Below are positions 20,095 through 29,603 of a DNA stretch of 37,869 nt, in pieces; the stretch's first letter is position 1; every line of letters starts with the position of its first letter. Location of the stretch: assembly GCA_003427395.1 (NCBI GenBank), contig BFEA01000022.1, positions 3,386,775 to 3,424,643 on the forward strand. The letters are read 5' to 3'. The notes under the pieces were generated by a model that had not been told where the DNA came from, ran no database searches, and saw only the letters and a list, made by a program, of their open reading frames with translations. The translations under genes were made by a program, and so were the position numbers. Source of the stretch: Chara braunii. Taxonomy: Eukaryota; Streptophyta; Charophyceae; Charales; Characeae.

Positions 20095-20270
20095 CTCAGT
20101 TTCAGGCTGAAAACACTCAGGGCCGGAGAGGCCCTGATTTAGCCTGAAACGACACAGGGCCTGTAGGCCCTCATTTTCAGGCTTTCAGGCTGAAACGACA
20201 CGGGGCCTGTAGCCCCTTGTTTTCAGGCTTTTGGCCTGAAAACAACACGGGCCTGAAAAATGGCCCGTGC
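20095..20270. repeat. GC-rich direct/inverted repeat array (GGCCTGAAA words)
   Basis: Two near-copies of CAGGCTGAAACGACAC followed by GGGCCTGTAG, with many TTTCAGGC and GCCTGAAA words on both strands, so the region can fold on itself repeatedly. Confidence 0.8.
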
Positions 20271-20462
20271 AGCCTGTTGCAGGGGCAGCATGTAACACAG
20301 TGCCAGATCACATCAGAGTGCCACGTGGCACAGTTCTCCCGTGAAGACGTCCAGCAGCGCACAGTATCGACATCAGCAACAGGTAAGTATCCTCTCTCTC
20401 TCTCAATCCACAGATTCCGATCTCCCTCCTTGTCGCGTCCAACTCAGCAATGAAGACAATAT

Positions 20463-20555
20463 GGCAGATGCCACGTCAGCAATGAAGACAGTGGCATGCA
20501 CCACATCAGCAATGTTGAAGACAGCGTGGCATGCGCCACGTCAGCAAGTAGACAG
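20463..20555. repeat. Short tandem array with TGCCACGTCAGC cores
   Basis: Three degenerate units of about 38-43 bp: GATGCCACGTCAGCAATGAA (20467), GCACCACATCAGCAATGTTG (about 20498) and TGCGCCACGTCAGCAAG (about 20532), each but the last followed by GAAGACAG. ACGTCA/CACGT cores resemble plant bZIP sites; that functional link is inference. Confidence 0.7.
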
Positions 20556-21093
20556 CTGGTGCCAAAGCAAGAAGGCACCATGTGGCAGTCTCGCGTCGTC
20601 GTCCCACAGTGCCAGCATGTAGCCAGCGTCCGGCTAGCGTCAAGCCAGCGTCAAGTCAGCATAGTCAGACTGAATGTTGACTCCCTGGAGGCAGGCCTTA
20701 TGTAGTGTTTGACGAGGTTGACCTGCCTCAGGTCTCCCACCCACGGTGGCTCAGATTTGACTCACAGCCGACAGCCCGGATCTCATACAGTTGCAGATTT
20801 CCACTTGGTCCAAATGCTGTCTCGGTACCTGCATACAAACAAGTGTGTGTCTGACCGGCGGCCTGGGATGGGTCCATGCAGACTTTGACTTGTGGGCCTC
20901 TGGGCAGTTGACCAAATTCAACTGTTGGGCGCACAGGCCCTGAAGCCATTTTCGGGGGTTTTCCTCCCCCTCGGGCAACATCAGGGCATAACGATCAGGT
21001 TATTGCATTTGAGTCTTATTCCCCAGTCGTTCTTAGAATAGAATCGTAACAGAAAATCACAGACTTTGAATGCTGAGCTTTGTGGGTTATTGT

Positions 21094-21259
21094 CATGGCA
21101 ACCGCGGACCCAGACCCGGACATGTCTGGACCGAGGCCCAGACATTTGTCAAGACTGGTCCAGACGTCCGGTAATCCGGACAGGCACCGGACAACTGGGC
21201 AGGACCGGATCCGGAGCGTCTGGACCAGTACGCCAGACACAAAAAACGTCCGGACCTAA

Positions 21260-21303
<44 letters not shown>

Positions 21304-21966
21304 TTAGTACTAACTTACTAATTATTACTAACCACAGCTTACTGCCTTTCGCTATTCACAACCTGACAGCTCAATAGAGTCGATACTGTCACAGAAATTC
21401 ACAAAGGCTCACACAACACTAGAAAGTTGAAACCAGTTCTCAAACAGACCAATCCCAGGTCACTTCAGAAAAGAGTACAAAAATCAGAAAGAAACAGAAC
21501 TTCGAGCTTTGAAGTTAGACTTTCTAATTCATATTCATATGAAAGTTGAAAATTTGAACTGTTAAGTTATTCAGATCTGCGTAAGAACAGATCTGAGATC
21601 TGGTCAGGACCAGATCTACGACAGGATCTCAGATCTGACCAATATCATCTCTCTCGCTCGCTCGCTCGCTCTCTAGCTTGATGTTCTGTGGCGCTTTGCA
21701 GCCAGCACTTCATTTTCGGAATCGGACTCTGCAGAGGGACCTGTTGGAGGCGTCTGGCGGCGTCCGGTAGGCCCTGAAAGGGCCAAAAAATACCGGGGGC
21801 ATTGTTTGGGGGCCTAGGATCCGAAAAACGTCCTAGGACACCCCAAAAAAAATTTCGAATTTTTCAAAATTGGGCCCAATCCAGACCTACCGGACCAGAC
21901 ACCGGACCCATACCCAGACAACCGGACCGTCTGGATTCTGGTCCAGACGTCCGGCCAGTTGCCATG
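21094..21966. mobile_element. Non-autonomous hAT-like element (873 bp)
   Basis: Termini CATGGCAAC and GTTGCCATG are perfect 9-bp inverted repeats, flanked by GTTATTGT (21086-21093) and GTTATTAT (21967-21974), an 8-bp target duplication with one mismatch. That is the hAT size. Subterminal DNA on both sides is packed with CCGGAC/GTCCGG and CCAGAC/GTCTGG words (a dozen or so CCGGA/TCCGG). The interior is AT-rich with (CAA)n at 21260-21303, a palindrome at 21596-21617 and (CTCG)n near 21653-21672. No transposase frame is visible. Confidence 0.8.
21260..21303. repeat. (CAA)n microsatellite
   Basis: About 14 CAA/ACA units within the hAT-like element; the poly-Asn open frame over it is an artefact. 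Confidence 0.95.
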
Positions 21967-22096
21967 GTTATTATTACTTATTGTAATTATTTTGTATTAA
22001 AAATTTTAGGATTCTTCAGAAACAAAGAAAAAGATATGCTTCCTTTTCCACTGGCAAGTCAAAATTAAGAACGCTCCCCAGAATGAACAAGGAGCT

Positions 22097-22317
22097 GGAA
22101 CCTTGAAGCACTAGTACCTCCACCAGTGTTGGGAAAATAGGGAAAACTGGCAGTTTTCCCAAACTCCTGAAAAATTGGAGGCCGGGCTCAACTACGTCTG
22201 GCATTGATAAATCTCATGGGTGGCCGTCGTTTCATTTCGGCCTCCTAAGAAGGTCGGAGGCCTACCCGAGGCCTGCTATTTTCCCTCTCGGCAATGGTAC
22301 TAGTGGTTTAAGGTTCC
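22097..22317. mobile_element. TIR/foldback element (221 bp)
   Basis: Ends are GGAACCTTGAAGCACTAGTA and the reverse complement of GGAACCTTAAACCACTAGTA, about 22-bp terminal inverted repeats with 3 mismatches. A second inverted pair lies inside (GGGAAAATAG at 22131 and CTATTTTCCC at about 22275), and a perfect hairpin, GGGAAAACTG-G-CAGTTTTCCC, lies at 22141-22161. There is no reading frame. I could not identify a target duplication. Confidence 0.7.
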
Positions 22318-22402
22318 GTTTCCCCCCCGGGAAAAAAAAAAAAAAAAGGTGCTGCACAGTAACGCAACAAAAAGTTATTCCCACATCGACTTTGACTTGC
22401 AG

Positions 22403-22599
22403 ATGAATGGTCTTCCTTCCACATGGACTACTCCCTTGCAGCCATGCCAATCGACTGTGACTCGCAGATGGATGGGCTTCCTTGGGCCGTAGGTATTCCA
22501 GAGCATCTCACAGAGGGTTTTGGTTTGTTTGCGTGCCATGTTACAGGTTCACCATCTTCAGATCCGCAGCCAGAAGCAGGAGCAACAACCAAACTATGA
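22403..22599 (+). CDS. Possible terminal exon, unrecognised protein
   Basis: After an acceptor-like TTGACTTGCAG (ending 22402) a frame stays open to a TGA at 22597-22599. It reads EWSSFHMDYSLAAMPIDCDS and ends EAGATTKL, with an internal ATG at 22423. The composition is protein-like. Against it: a 65-bp near-duplication overlaps the start (GACTTTGACTTGCAGATGAA at 22388, GACTGTGACTCGCAGATGGA at 22453), with copies in different frames, and no upstream exon is identifiable past the TIR element. I recognise no family. Confidence 0.25.
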
Positions 22600-23431
22600 A
22601 ACCAATGCAGGTTTCAAAATTCGATGCCAGATGACCATCAGTTATGGCTTATCCTGGGACAAGGGTCGCCTTTGGCCAGAGAGCGACGTAAAATAGAGGA
22701 AAAATACCACATGGTACGGCGTCTGTTCTGTGCGTGTCGTAACCACTCGTTCAATCCTCTTAGAATGGCATTAATCCTAAAGTTAGTTTCGCTTTGAGGA
22801 AAGTGCATATGTAAACAGATCATGGTCTTTTTGTCTATCTGTGTGTTCGGTTCTGATGTCTCCCTATCAGGGGATAATGGCCATCTCACACTTTTCAGGA
22901 GGCCACGTTCAATCGAACTTCCAGGACTAATCGACGACGAAAAGGTGAAAGCGATTGTCAGTCGTCAATCTCACTGGTCACCTATTTGCCAGAAGTGGGC
23001 AGCCTGGCAGAGGCTTCCTGGTTTTCTGCTTTCTCCTGTTCCAATGTCCACTGTCTCTCTGTGCTGCAGCCGCAGGTAGGCTTTGTGTGTGGAACCAGAC
23101 ACATGATGAATCCACAATGAGTTTCATGGCTTTTGCCAAATCCAGCCTGGTACCGTTGGTGGCCAGCCGGGTAGGTCCATTCCTGTGGAATTTCTGAAAG
23201 GAAGACATGCCGATCAACCTGTGGGGGAAGGGCTGACTATTTTGTGGGTTGTTGGTCATGGTATTGTCTTTCTCTACCCAAAAAGTCAGGGCGCACCTGA
23301 GGGGTATGCTAAAAAACGATTAGGTTGGAGTTGTAAGAAGTTCTTAGTTTGTTCATGTGTCTCTTCTTCCCTGTCGATCCTATTTATGGGAAATTCATGC
23401 TGGCATGACGACCAAGGTTCACAGCCTCAGA
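22600..23431. other. Interval with exon-like fragments, no recognised gene
   Basis: A frame-1 stretch near 22898-23030 (RRPRSIELPGLIDDEKVKAI..) begins after TTTTCAG and a second near 23077-23197 (CVWNQTHDESTMSFMAFAKS) follows CTGCAG; both could be exons of a plus-strand gene. They share no frame and no known domain. Confidence 0.25.
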
Positions 23432-23780
23432 CTGCAGGAACTTAACGCATACATCTGAAGAGAGAACACGAACTGTGCAGCTTTTGAAGTCGCCATTCGG
23501 CTTACTCGCTTATTCTCTTTGCTGTGTCGTTGAATCTCCCGGAAAAACAAGGAGATCCTCCCTCTTTTAAAGTCCCCCTCCCCCTTACTAGCGTATCCTC
23601 TTTTCTGCAGGAACACAACGCGTACATCTGAAAGAAAAGAACACGAACTGTGCAGCTTTGGAAGTCCTCCTCCCTCTTAGTAGCTTATCCTCTTTTCTGT
23701 GTCGTCAAATCTCCCTCTTACGTGCTTATCCTCTTCTTCGTGCCACCAAATCTCCCAGAGAAACAAGGACACCCTGGTCT
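23432..23780. repeat. Two-copy tandem duplication, 173-175-bp period
   Basis: CTGCAGGAACTTAACGCATA at 23432 recurs as CTGCAGGAACACAACGCGTA at 23605. Later shared blocks (GAACACGAACTGTGCAGCTT; GTGTCGT..AATCTCCC) keep a 175-bp offset. Copy 2 has a further 41-bp internal duplication around CTTATCCTCTT. Confidence 0.9.
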
Positions 23781-23918
23781 GTAACTGTTGAACAGTTTAA
23801 AGGTATTTCCCCCGAACGGATCTGTTAATGTGGGTGAGAGCTCTGTGAACCAGAAATGGTAAATATTGTGGTAGAAAGTTAGAAACACAAAAATTCTCAG
23901 AGGTCTTCCCTGCACTCG

Positions 23919-24272
23919 TATGGATGGACTGGATGCACATATGCTGGTGGGGACGTGGGATCCCTCTGATTGTGTTTGGCTAAAAGGCAAATTCAGTGAA
24001 TCACAGGCATGCTGCATTCTGCACTGCTGATCCAGTTAAAATCCTGGGTACTCTTCTGATGGATGCTTGAGGAGCTCTCAGTTCTGATTTTATGGATGGA
24101 CTGGATGCACATATGCTGGTGGGGACGTGGGATGATATAGGAGTCCCCTTTGCTTGCGTTTGGCTACAGGGTAAATTAAGTACAGTGAATCACAGGCATG
24201 CTTCATTCTGCACTGCTGATCCGGTTAAAGCCTGGATACTCGTCTGATCGATGCTTGAGGAGCTCTCAGTTC
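23919..24272. repeat. Two-copy tandem duplication, 172-bp period
   Basis: TATGGATGGACTGGATGCAC at 23919 and again at 24091; both copies continue through TATGCTGGTGGGGACGTGGG and end GATGCTTGAGGAGCTCTCAG. Copies differ by several substitutions and a few small indels. Confidence 0.95.
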
Positions 24273-25127
24273 ATCCGAAGGGAGGTGGAGGGTAAAGCTC
24301 AAGTCATGAACAGAGCCACTCAAGCTACTACACCCTTTTTGTGAAGTGGTTCCTGATCAGACAGCGGCTCTTCTGTGTGGGATTGTGGAAGCCAGGTGGC
24401 CACTGGCATGAACCTTGACATTTCACAAATTGAGCAGAGAACAGCAGCAGGAGGACCAGTGGCACGTGCTAATACTCTTTTCATCACTCCCACGCGTGTT
24501 GGCAACGGTAGTCAAGATAAAATACATAATGCGCTGAGGTGGAAGGAGGTGGGGGGTTGAGATGTTCAGACGCAACAGTCTGCAGCATCCACCAGTTGTG
24601 GGAACAGTGCTTGCAATGCAGCACGAGGAGTGCCGTCAAGAGTCATGGCAGTCGAGCCTCAAACGGTGATGATAGATGTGATGGAGCTGGCCGGTGATGG
24701 GACTTGTAGTAGAAAGGCCGACTGTAGTTGGACATCATTATGTTTCTTAAGTGATTGCGTTTTTTTGCTACACAGTGATCGGGTACTTGCTTAGGAGCAT
24801 AGCATGGTACAGGTGAACCAGGAAAGAGAGTGCCTACGATATCATGTTCAGAATTATCTTCATCGCTGTTGTCCTTGTGTGGAGCGCTTGTCATTGAATG
24901 CAAGGTGCTCAGTCTTCAATTGCATAGCTAACAGCTTGACGAACAGGGATCTGATTGTCTACTTCACGGCTGGAGGCAAGCAGTATTCATCCACACCAAA
25001 CTCTTTCTCTGGATCACCTGCCATCAATGCGCAGCAGCAGGGACGCAACTTGCAAGACTGCCAAAACACAGAGAACTCTCTATCCAGTATCATATCGGAA
25101 CCTTCTCTTCTTCCTGCCTCCCTTCAG

Positions 25128-25128
<1 letters not shown>
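24273..25128. other. No recognised feature
   Basis: Roughly 850 bp of mixed-composition DNA. Open frames on both strands are short and without recognisable motifs. Confidence 0.5.

Positions 25129-25184
<56 letters not shown>
25129..25184. repeat. (CT)n microsatellite
   Basis: About 27 CT units followed by a C-run; the Ser/Leu and Arg/Glu repeat frames across it are artefacts. Confidence 0.97.
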
Positions 25185-25186
<2 letters not shown>

Positions 25187-25790
25187 CCCCCCCTCTTTGT
25201 GTGTCTGTGGGCACATGTGGCCATTGCTTGCTCGCGACGTCTGCACCTCCATGTTGTAGATGGTTAAGCTGTTCTTCGGCAATGAGCTCATGCCACGTCA
25301 CATTGCGCCGGTCTCCCATTTGCTCGCGATGTCTGCACATCCATCTTGTACATGACTAACCTTGTTCGTTTCTCACTCTGGGCATTGGAAGTACCTGTTT
25401 TCAGGCATATGCCCTCCTTGTGGTGATGCTGAGAAGGAAGTGGTGCAAATTATTTCCATGCTTTCTTTCTTCGCTGAGAGAAAATTGTGTTGTTCGAGAG
25501 TTCTGAAGGACCTTCGGGAGAAGAGTGCTTTAGGCTCAATAAGGTCCAGCTGAGCCGGGTCTGGCAGGGCACCATATGGGATGACTAGGGCAGCGGAGGA
25601 TGGCATTGCTTTTGTAGCGCTTGCAGGAATTCAGTCTGTTTTTCCGGTGATCTTGCTCTTGAGTAAGTTCAAGAAGCAGCCAAGGCTGGTGGAGAAGGAC
25701 CTGTCAATCTGCTGGCTTTGAAAGTACAGACTAAGGAACTTCTTCAAGGGAACAGTAGAAATGCACAGTGAGGGTGTCAACTCATGTTCC
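25185..25790. other. No recognised gene; open frames on both strands
   Basis: A plus-strand frame (25362-25553, CPPCGDAEKEVVQII) and an overlapping minus-strand frame (25373-25606, LFSRRSFRTLEQHNFLSAKK) both look moderately protein-like. They cannot both be coding and neither matches a family I know. Confidence 0.2.
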
Positions 25791-25829
25791 TTGGCTGCAG
25801 AGGGTGGGGGAGAACAGGCTGATGAAGGA

Positions 25830-26160
25830 GCTGCCCTTAAACCACCAGTATACCCAGGCATGGAGGCGCTCCACTGCGCGCCAAGCTTTGCCGAACCGCC
25901 AGCGGTGCACTTTTTTTTCTTTTTTGGCTGGCACCGCCAGCCATTGTGGTCTGGTGGGCCCGAGGGCGCAAATCTTGGGAGTGGTCGACGAAACGTTTTC
26001 TGCAAGGCTGAGGATGTGTATTGGCGGTTTTGAAGGACCAGTACATCCACTGTGGCGTATTTGCACTGGGCGGCAGGGTTTGCCGAACTGCCACCAGCAC
26101 ACTTTTGTTTTCTTTTTTGGCTGGCGCCGCCAGCCATTATGGTCCAGTAGCCCCGAGCCC
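25830..26160. repeat. 192-bp tandem repeat with GGCTGGC/GCCAGCC hairpins
   Basis: TTTGCCGAACCGCCA at 25887 recurs as TTTGCCGAACTGCCA at 26079; both units continue through a T-rich run into GGCTGGC-CCG-GCCAGCC-type inverted repeats and CCATTNTGGTC. The offset of 192 is a multiple of three, so a minus-strand frame (25631-26137) stays open across both units with repeated QPKKK...KPCRP-like blocks. I see no independent evidence that it is translated. Confidence 0.85.
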
Positions 26161-26239
26161 CCCAAAGTGTTCGGATTGGCTCGATTTAGACTCTCAAGTT
26201 GGCCTGCGCGACGTCGCGGCTTAAGTGAATGCAGATTGG

Positions 26240-27260
26240 CAGAGTACATAGCCAGTGAGAATCTGGACTGGAAGGCCACCATGACCGGGCGTCTTCAAAG
26301 CACGGTAATGCTTTGCAGATCACTCTGCAGGGACTAAGTGAAACGGTTAGAGAGGTAAGAAATACTAAGAATATGATTTATCTTCTGTATATACGCATAA
26401 AGCATACACTCATTCCGTCGCATGAACTTGAGTGTAGCAGCTGGGAAGGGCAGAGGAGATGGAACACTTCTTGCATCAGTGTGCTCCTCCGGAATACACT
26501 ACGAGATTTTTGGTAGACTCAGATATAGCGCGGGACAATCTTTGCTTTTGCTGCACCTTTGATTGCAGCAGAGATAGGGTCTGGGCGGGTGATTTATGGA
26601 TTCGTTTGTCTGTTCTGTAATTATCCTTGAGCCTTGGAGACCTGATAGCCCCACGACATGATCATTCCTGACGACCTGTTTTTTCATTTTGTGCAATAGA
26701 AAGCTTGAAAAGATTGACCACCACTTTTCTTCTGAGTGAAGACCTGGCAGTGTCTCCAGGGTAGACTGCTAAATCAGCCTGAGTGTCCCTTTCTGTATTG
26801 TGAATATGCACTGCGCCTCAGTCCTCGTCTACACCAATTTACATTTGAGGCAGAAAGCTTGCACCATGCTTCATGAACAAGCTCTTCGAAAAAGGGAAAC
26901 AAAGGCTCCAATTTATAGGTGGGGATCATCACCTGCTTGACTTGTGCCCCATCGTGCTATAAATAACATTGTTGAAGTCAACAAAGTCTTAAAACAAAGA
27001 CGAATCATTCCAGGAAAAATATCCCCCCCTCATACCAAAGAATTAAAATCACTAAGGGAAGCTAATGGAAACCAGGTCTAACGTCCCAAAGAGTGATTAC
27101 TACGCTGAATTGTTTCAAGAGGCCAGGTCTAGCATTTTGGTTCCTGCCCCACCTGCAGGTCAGTACTACAGAAAACTCACTCAATGCTTCTCCAATTACG
27201 GCCATGGAAACCACCAACAGGCTGCAGCCATTATCTGTAGATAGATTTTCCCCAACATAA
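26240..27260. other. No recognised gene; one short dispersed repeat
   Basis: About 1 kb with no convincing frame. The block AAAGGGAAACAAAGGCTCCA near 26891 followed by GGTGGGGATCATCACCTGCT resembles 33541-33585 (AAAGGGACATGCTCCAACCT, GGTGGGGAGCAGCACGTGCT), which suggests a small dispersed repeat. Confidence 0.35.
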
Positions 27261-27354
27261 AAATGTGCTTTCGAAACATTGCCTGCACCTGTGGCAGAGG
27301 TGTCTGGTCTACATGTTTGGGCGTCTGGTCCGGTACATGGATTTCACGTCTGCT

Positions 27355-27512
27355 GGACATCCCCTATCCCCTATATCCCCTTCTCCTATTCCCTGCACGC
27401 CCCAAATCACCCCCTACATGCCCTACATCCCCTCCTACATCCCTTGCATCCCTCCTACATCCCCTACGTCTCTGCATCCGCTATAGCGCCTACATCCCCT
27501 ACAATCCTCTGA
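27355..27512. repeat. CCCCTACATCC-type minisatellite
   Basis: Irregular repetition of CCCCTA/CCTACATCCC over about 150 bp, pyrimidine-rich on the plus strand. Confidence 0.8.
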
Positions 27513-27626
27513 AGTCTGTTGGGTGTCGAGTGATTTTGTTCGGATACTGCATGCTGATGAGTTCATTTTGTCCACTATTTTATTGGGTCAGATGCGCTTG
27601 GTCTACAGCGCCAATTCTTTCAAGTC

Positions 27627-27630
<4 letters not shown>

Positions 27631-27670
<40 letters not shown>
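27631..27670. repeat. (GA)n microsatellite
   Basis: Twenty uninterrupted GA units. Confidence 0.97.
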
Positions 27671-27672
<2 letters not shown>

Positions 27673-27770
27673 CTCGCTCAGCAGTTGAGATGTATGCGGT
27701 CTGCATATTCTGACCAATGTTCAGCCCAGATACATCTTGAATGCTGAGTGGTGGCGCGCAGCACCCTCTC

Positions 27771-27850
27771 TCTGTACCTTATTTTCTCTCTTTGTGCTAT
27801 GGCCATTACTGGAAGATTCTGGTGACATTTGCGTGATGTGACCAGATTCA

Positions 27851-27925
<75 letters not shown>

Positions 27926-28085
27926 CATCTACCTACCTACCTACCTACCTACCTACCTACCTACCTATCTATCTCTCTCCATGTGCATTTTATTTTCTCT
28001 CTTTTTGCATTGCCATTACTGGAAGATTCTGGCGACATTTTCGTGCAGCTGAAGCGCAGAAATGTGACCAGATTCATTCATTGGA
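27771..28085. repeat. Direct repeats enclosing (CT)n and (CCTA)n arrays
   Basis: TTATTTTCTCTCTTTGTGC with CCATTACTGGAAGATTCTGG and TGACCAGATTCATTCATT (about 27779-27855) recurs at about 27990-28083. Between the copies lie (CT)n (27856-27921) and (CCTA)n (about 27929-27970). Copy 2 holds about 20 extra bases. Confidence 0.9.
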
Positions 28086-29056
28086 TGATGATATTCTGAG
28101 GCCGTGGCCTTTTGAAAAACAAGAAAAGAAAAGAAAAGAAAAGAAGATGTTTTTGTTATTCACCAAGCAATAACACCTGTTGGGGTCCCAGATCCCCTGG
28201 GCCTGGCTGTGGTCCGACAGGGCCAGTGACTCCGCTGTGCCACTTCGTTGCCGGCCTTAGTCTTGGCTGCGGTTAAAATTCAGGCCGTTGTCGAGAAACC
28301 CGGGGAGAGAAGTTTACCGTTTGCTGAGGCCAAAGGCTACAACGCCTGTCACTTGCTGTGCCTGCTTCAGAGGTCCTCAGCGACCAGTAAGACACTGGGT
28401 CCTACATATCCTTTTGTACACGCTCGACAGACTGGTACATACTTGATGCTTAGTAGGTTGCCGAATTTGATGTTAATACAAACAAACGCAAAAAGTTGAT
28501 AAAAGAAAAACACTCTTCAGTTTAGACCTGTGTAACTGAGACCCACGCTCAACCCTCGACTGTGATAAACTTACGTCACTCACAGTTTTCAAGCCGCCCT
28601 CAGGAGTCGTCCTGTTCAAATCTCAAAGAACCCCTCTCGATCATGACAGATTTTACGCCCCCCCCCTTCATGAAAATCGAATAAAAATCTGGTTTATAGC
28701 TGCAGAAGGTTGAGGTTGATGAGGTCCTAGTAAACAAAGGGAAAACAGTGTAAGTGAGGTCGTCCGATACAACTCGTGATACCCCTTTGTTCCCCTTCAT
28801 ACCTTTCTCACATGCACCAATACCAAGTACAATCCATATTAGAGCTCACAAAACAGGTGATCGGAGCTCGACCACCATGTAGTACCTTTCTTAGAGCCGA
28901 ATGCCCGTGTCGCCCGCGTCCTTCTCACCGGCAGCTAGTTCCCAACTGTCAAATAGGTGTGGGCTCCTTTCCCAGAAGACGTATCTTGTCTGCCGAGTAC
29001 AGTTGAAACGTGGGATGTCTTGAGAAGCCCTTCTGACACGACTTCAAAAATTACCA
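28086..29056. other. No recognised gene
   Basis: AAAGA-rich near 28115-28145, then about 850 bp of mixed composition. TGTTGGGGTCCC at 28178 is a typical LTR-type start, but no matching end or second copy was found. Confidence 0.4.
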
Positions 29057-29603
29057 GAAGCAGTCGAGCGAACGATCTGACTCTCGAAACTGATACCCGA
29101 AACGACCCAGTTGTGCGAGTGATCAGACACTCGAATTGACGCTCGTAATGAAGCAGTTGTGCGAATGACCAGACACTCAAAATTGACACTCGAGTGCCAG
29201 CAACCAGACACTCGTAATGGACATCCAAAATGGATTGGTTGAGCGAGCAATCGTACGCTTGAAATTGACACTCGAAATGAAGCAGTTGTGCGGGCGATCA
29301 GACACTCGAAACGAAGCAGTTGTGTGAGCGATCAGACGCTCGAAATGAAGCAGTTGTGCGAACGATCAGACACTCATAATTGACACTTGAGTGTGAGTGA
29401 TCGGACACTCGTAATGGACATTCGAAATGGAGTAGTTGAGCGAGCAATCGTACACTTGAAATTGACACTCGAAATAAAGCAGTTGTGTGAACGGTCAGAC
29501 ATTCAAATTTAATACTTGAGATGAAGCAGTTTAGCGCGCGATCAGACGCTCGAAATTGACACTCGAAACGAAGCAGTTGTTCGAGCGATCAGACGCTCGA
29601 AAT
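29057..29603. repeat. Minisatellite with small inverted repeats in its units
   Basis: Degenerate units of about 34-55 bp built from GAAGCAGTTGTGCGAGCGAT, CAGACGCTCGAAAT and an optional TGACACTCGAAAT. Many units contain GAGYG-NNNNNN-CRCTC: GAGTG/CACTC at 29117-29132, 29192-29213 and 29395-29410; GAGCG/CGCTC at 29326-29341 and 29583-29598. A longer period of about 197 bp is also present (CTCGTAATGGACAT at 29211 and 29408). No reading frame runs through it. The interval after it, to about 31770, has no recognised gene. Confidence 0.9.

Larger units (their letters stand above)
20086..20990 (-). other. Putative leader and 5' LTR region of the second gypsy element
   Basis: No gene. On the minus strand this lies just upstream of gag, where leader and 5' LTR belong. 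It holds GC-rich direct and inverted repeats built on GGCCTGAAA/TTTCAGGCC (20095-20270), a CAGGTAAGT donor-like site (20379-20387) and a short array containing TGCCACGTCAGC (20463-20555). No tRNA primer site was found at the inner edge, so the LTR boundary cannot be fixed. Confidence 0.35.

Noticed and set aside
28178-28190. TGTTGGGGTCCC as the edge of an LTR belonging to the 32.5-kb integrase fragment
   Set aside because: No paired LTR, no polypurine tract and an implausible 4-kb length; kept only as a note.
29057-29603. CRISPR-like array
   Set aside because: Units vary in length and sequence, there are no unique spacers of constant size, and the window is plainly eukaryotic.
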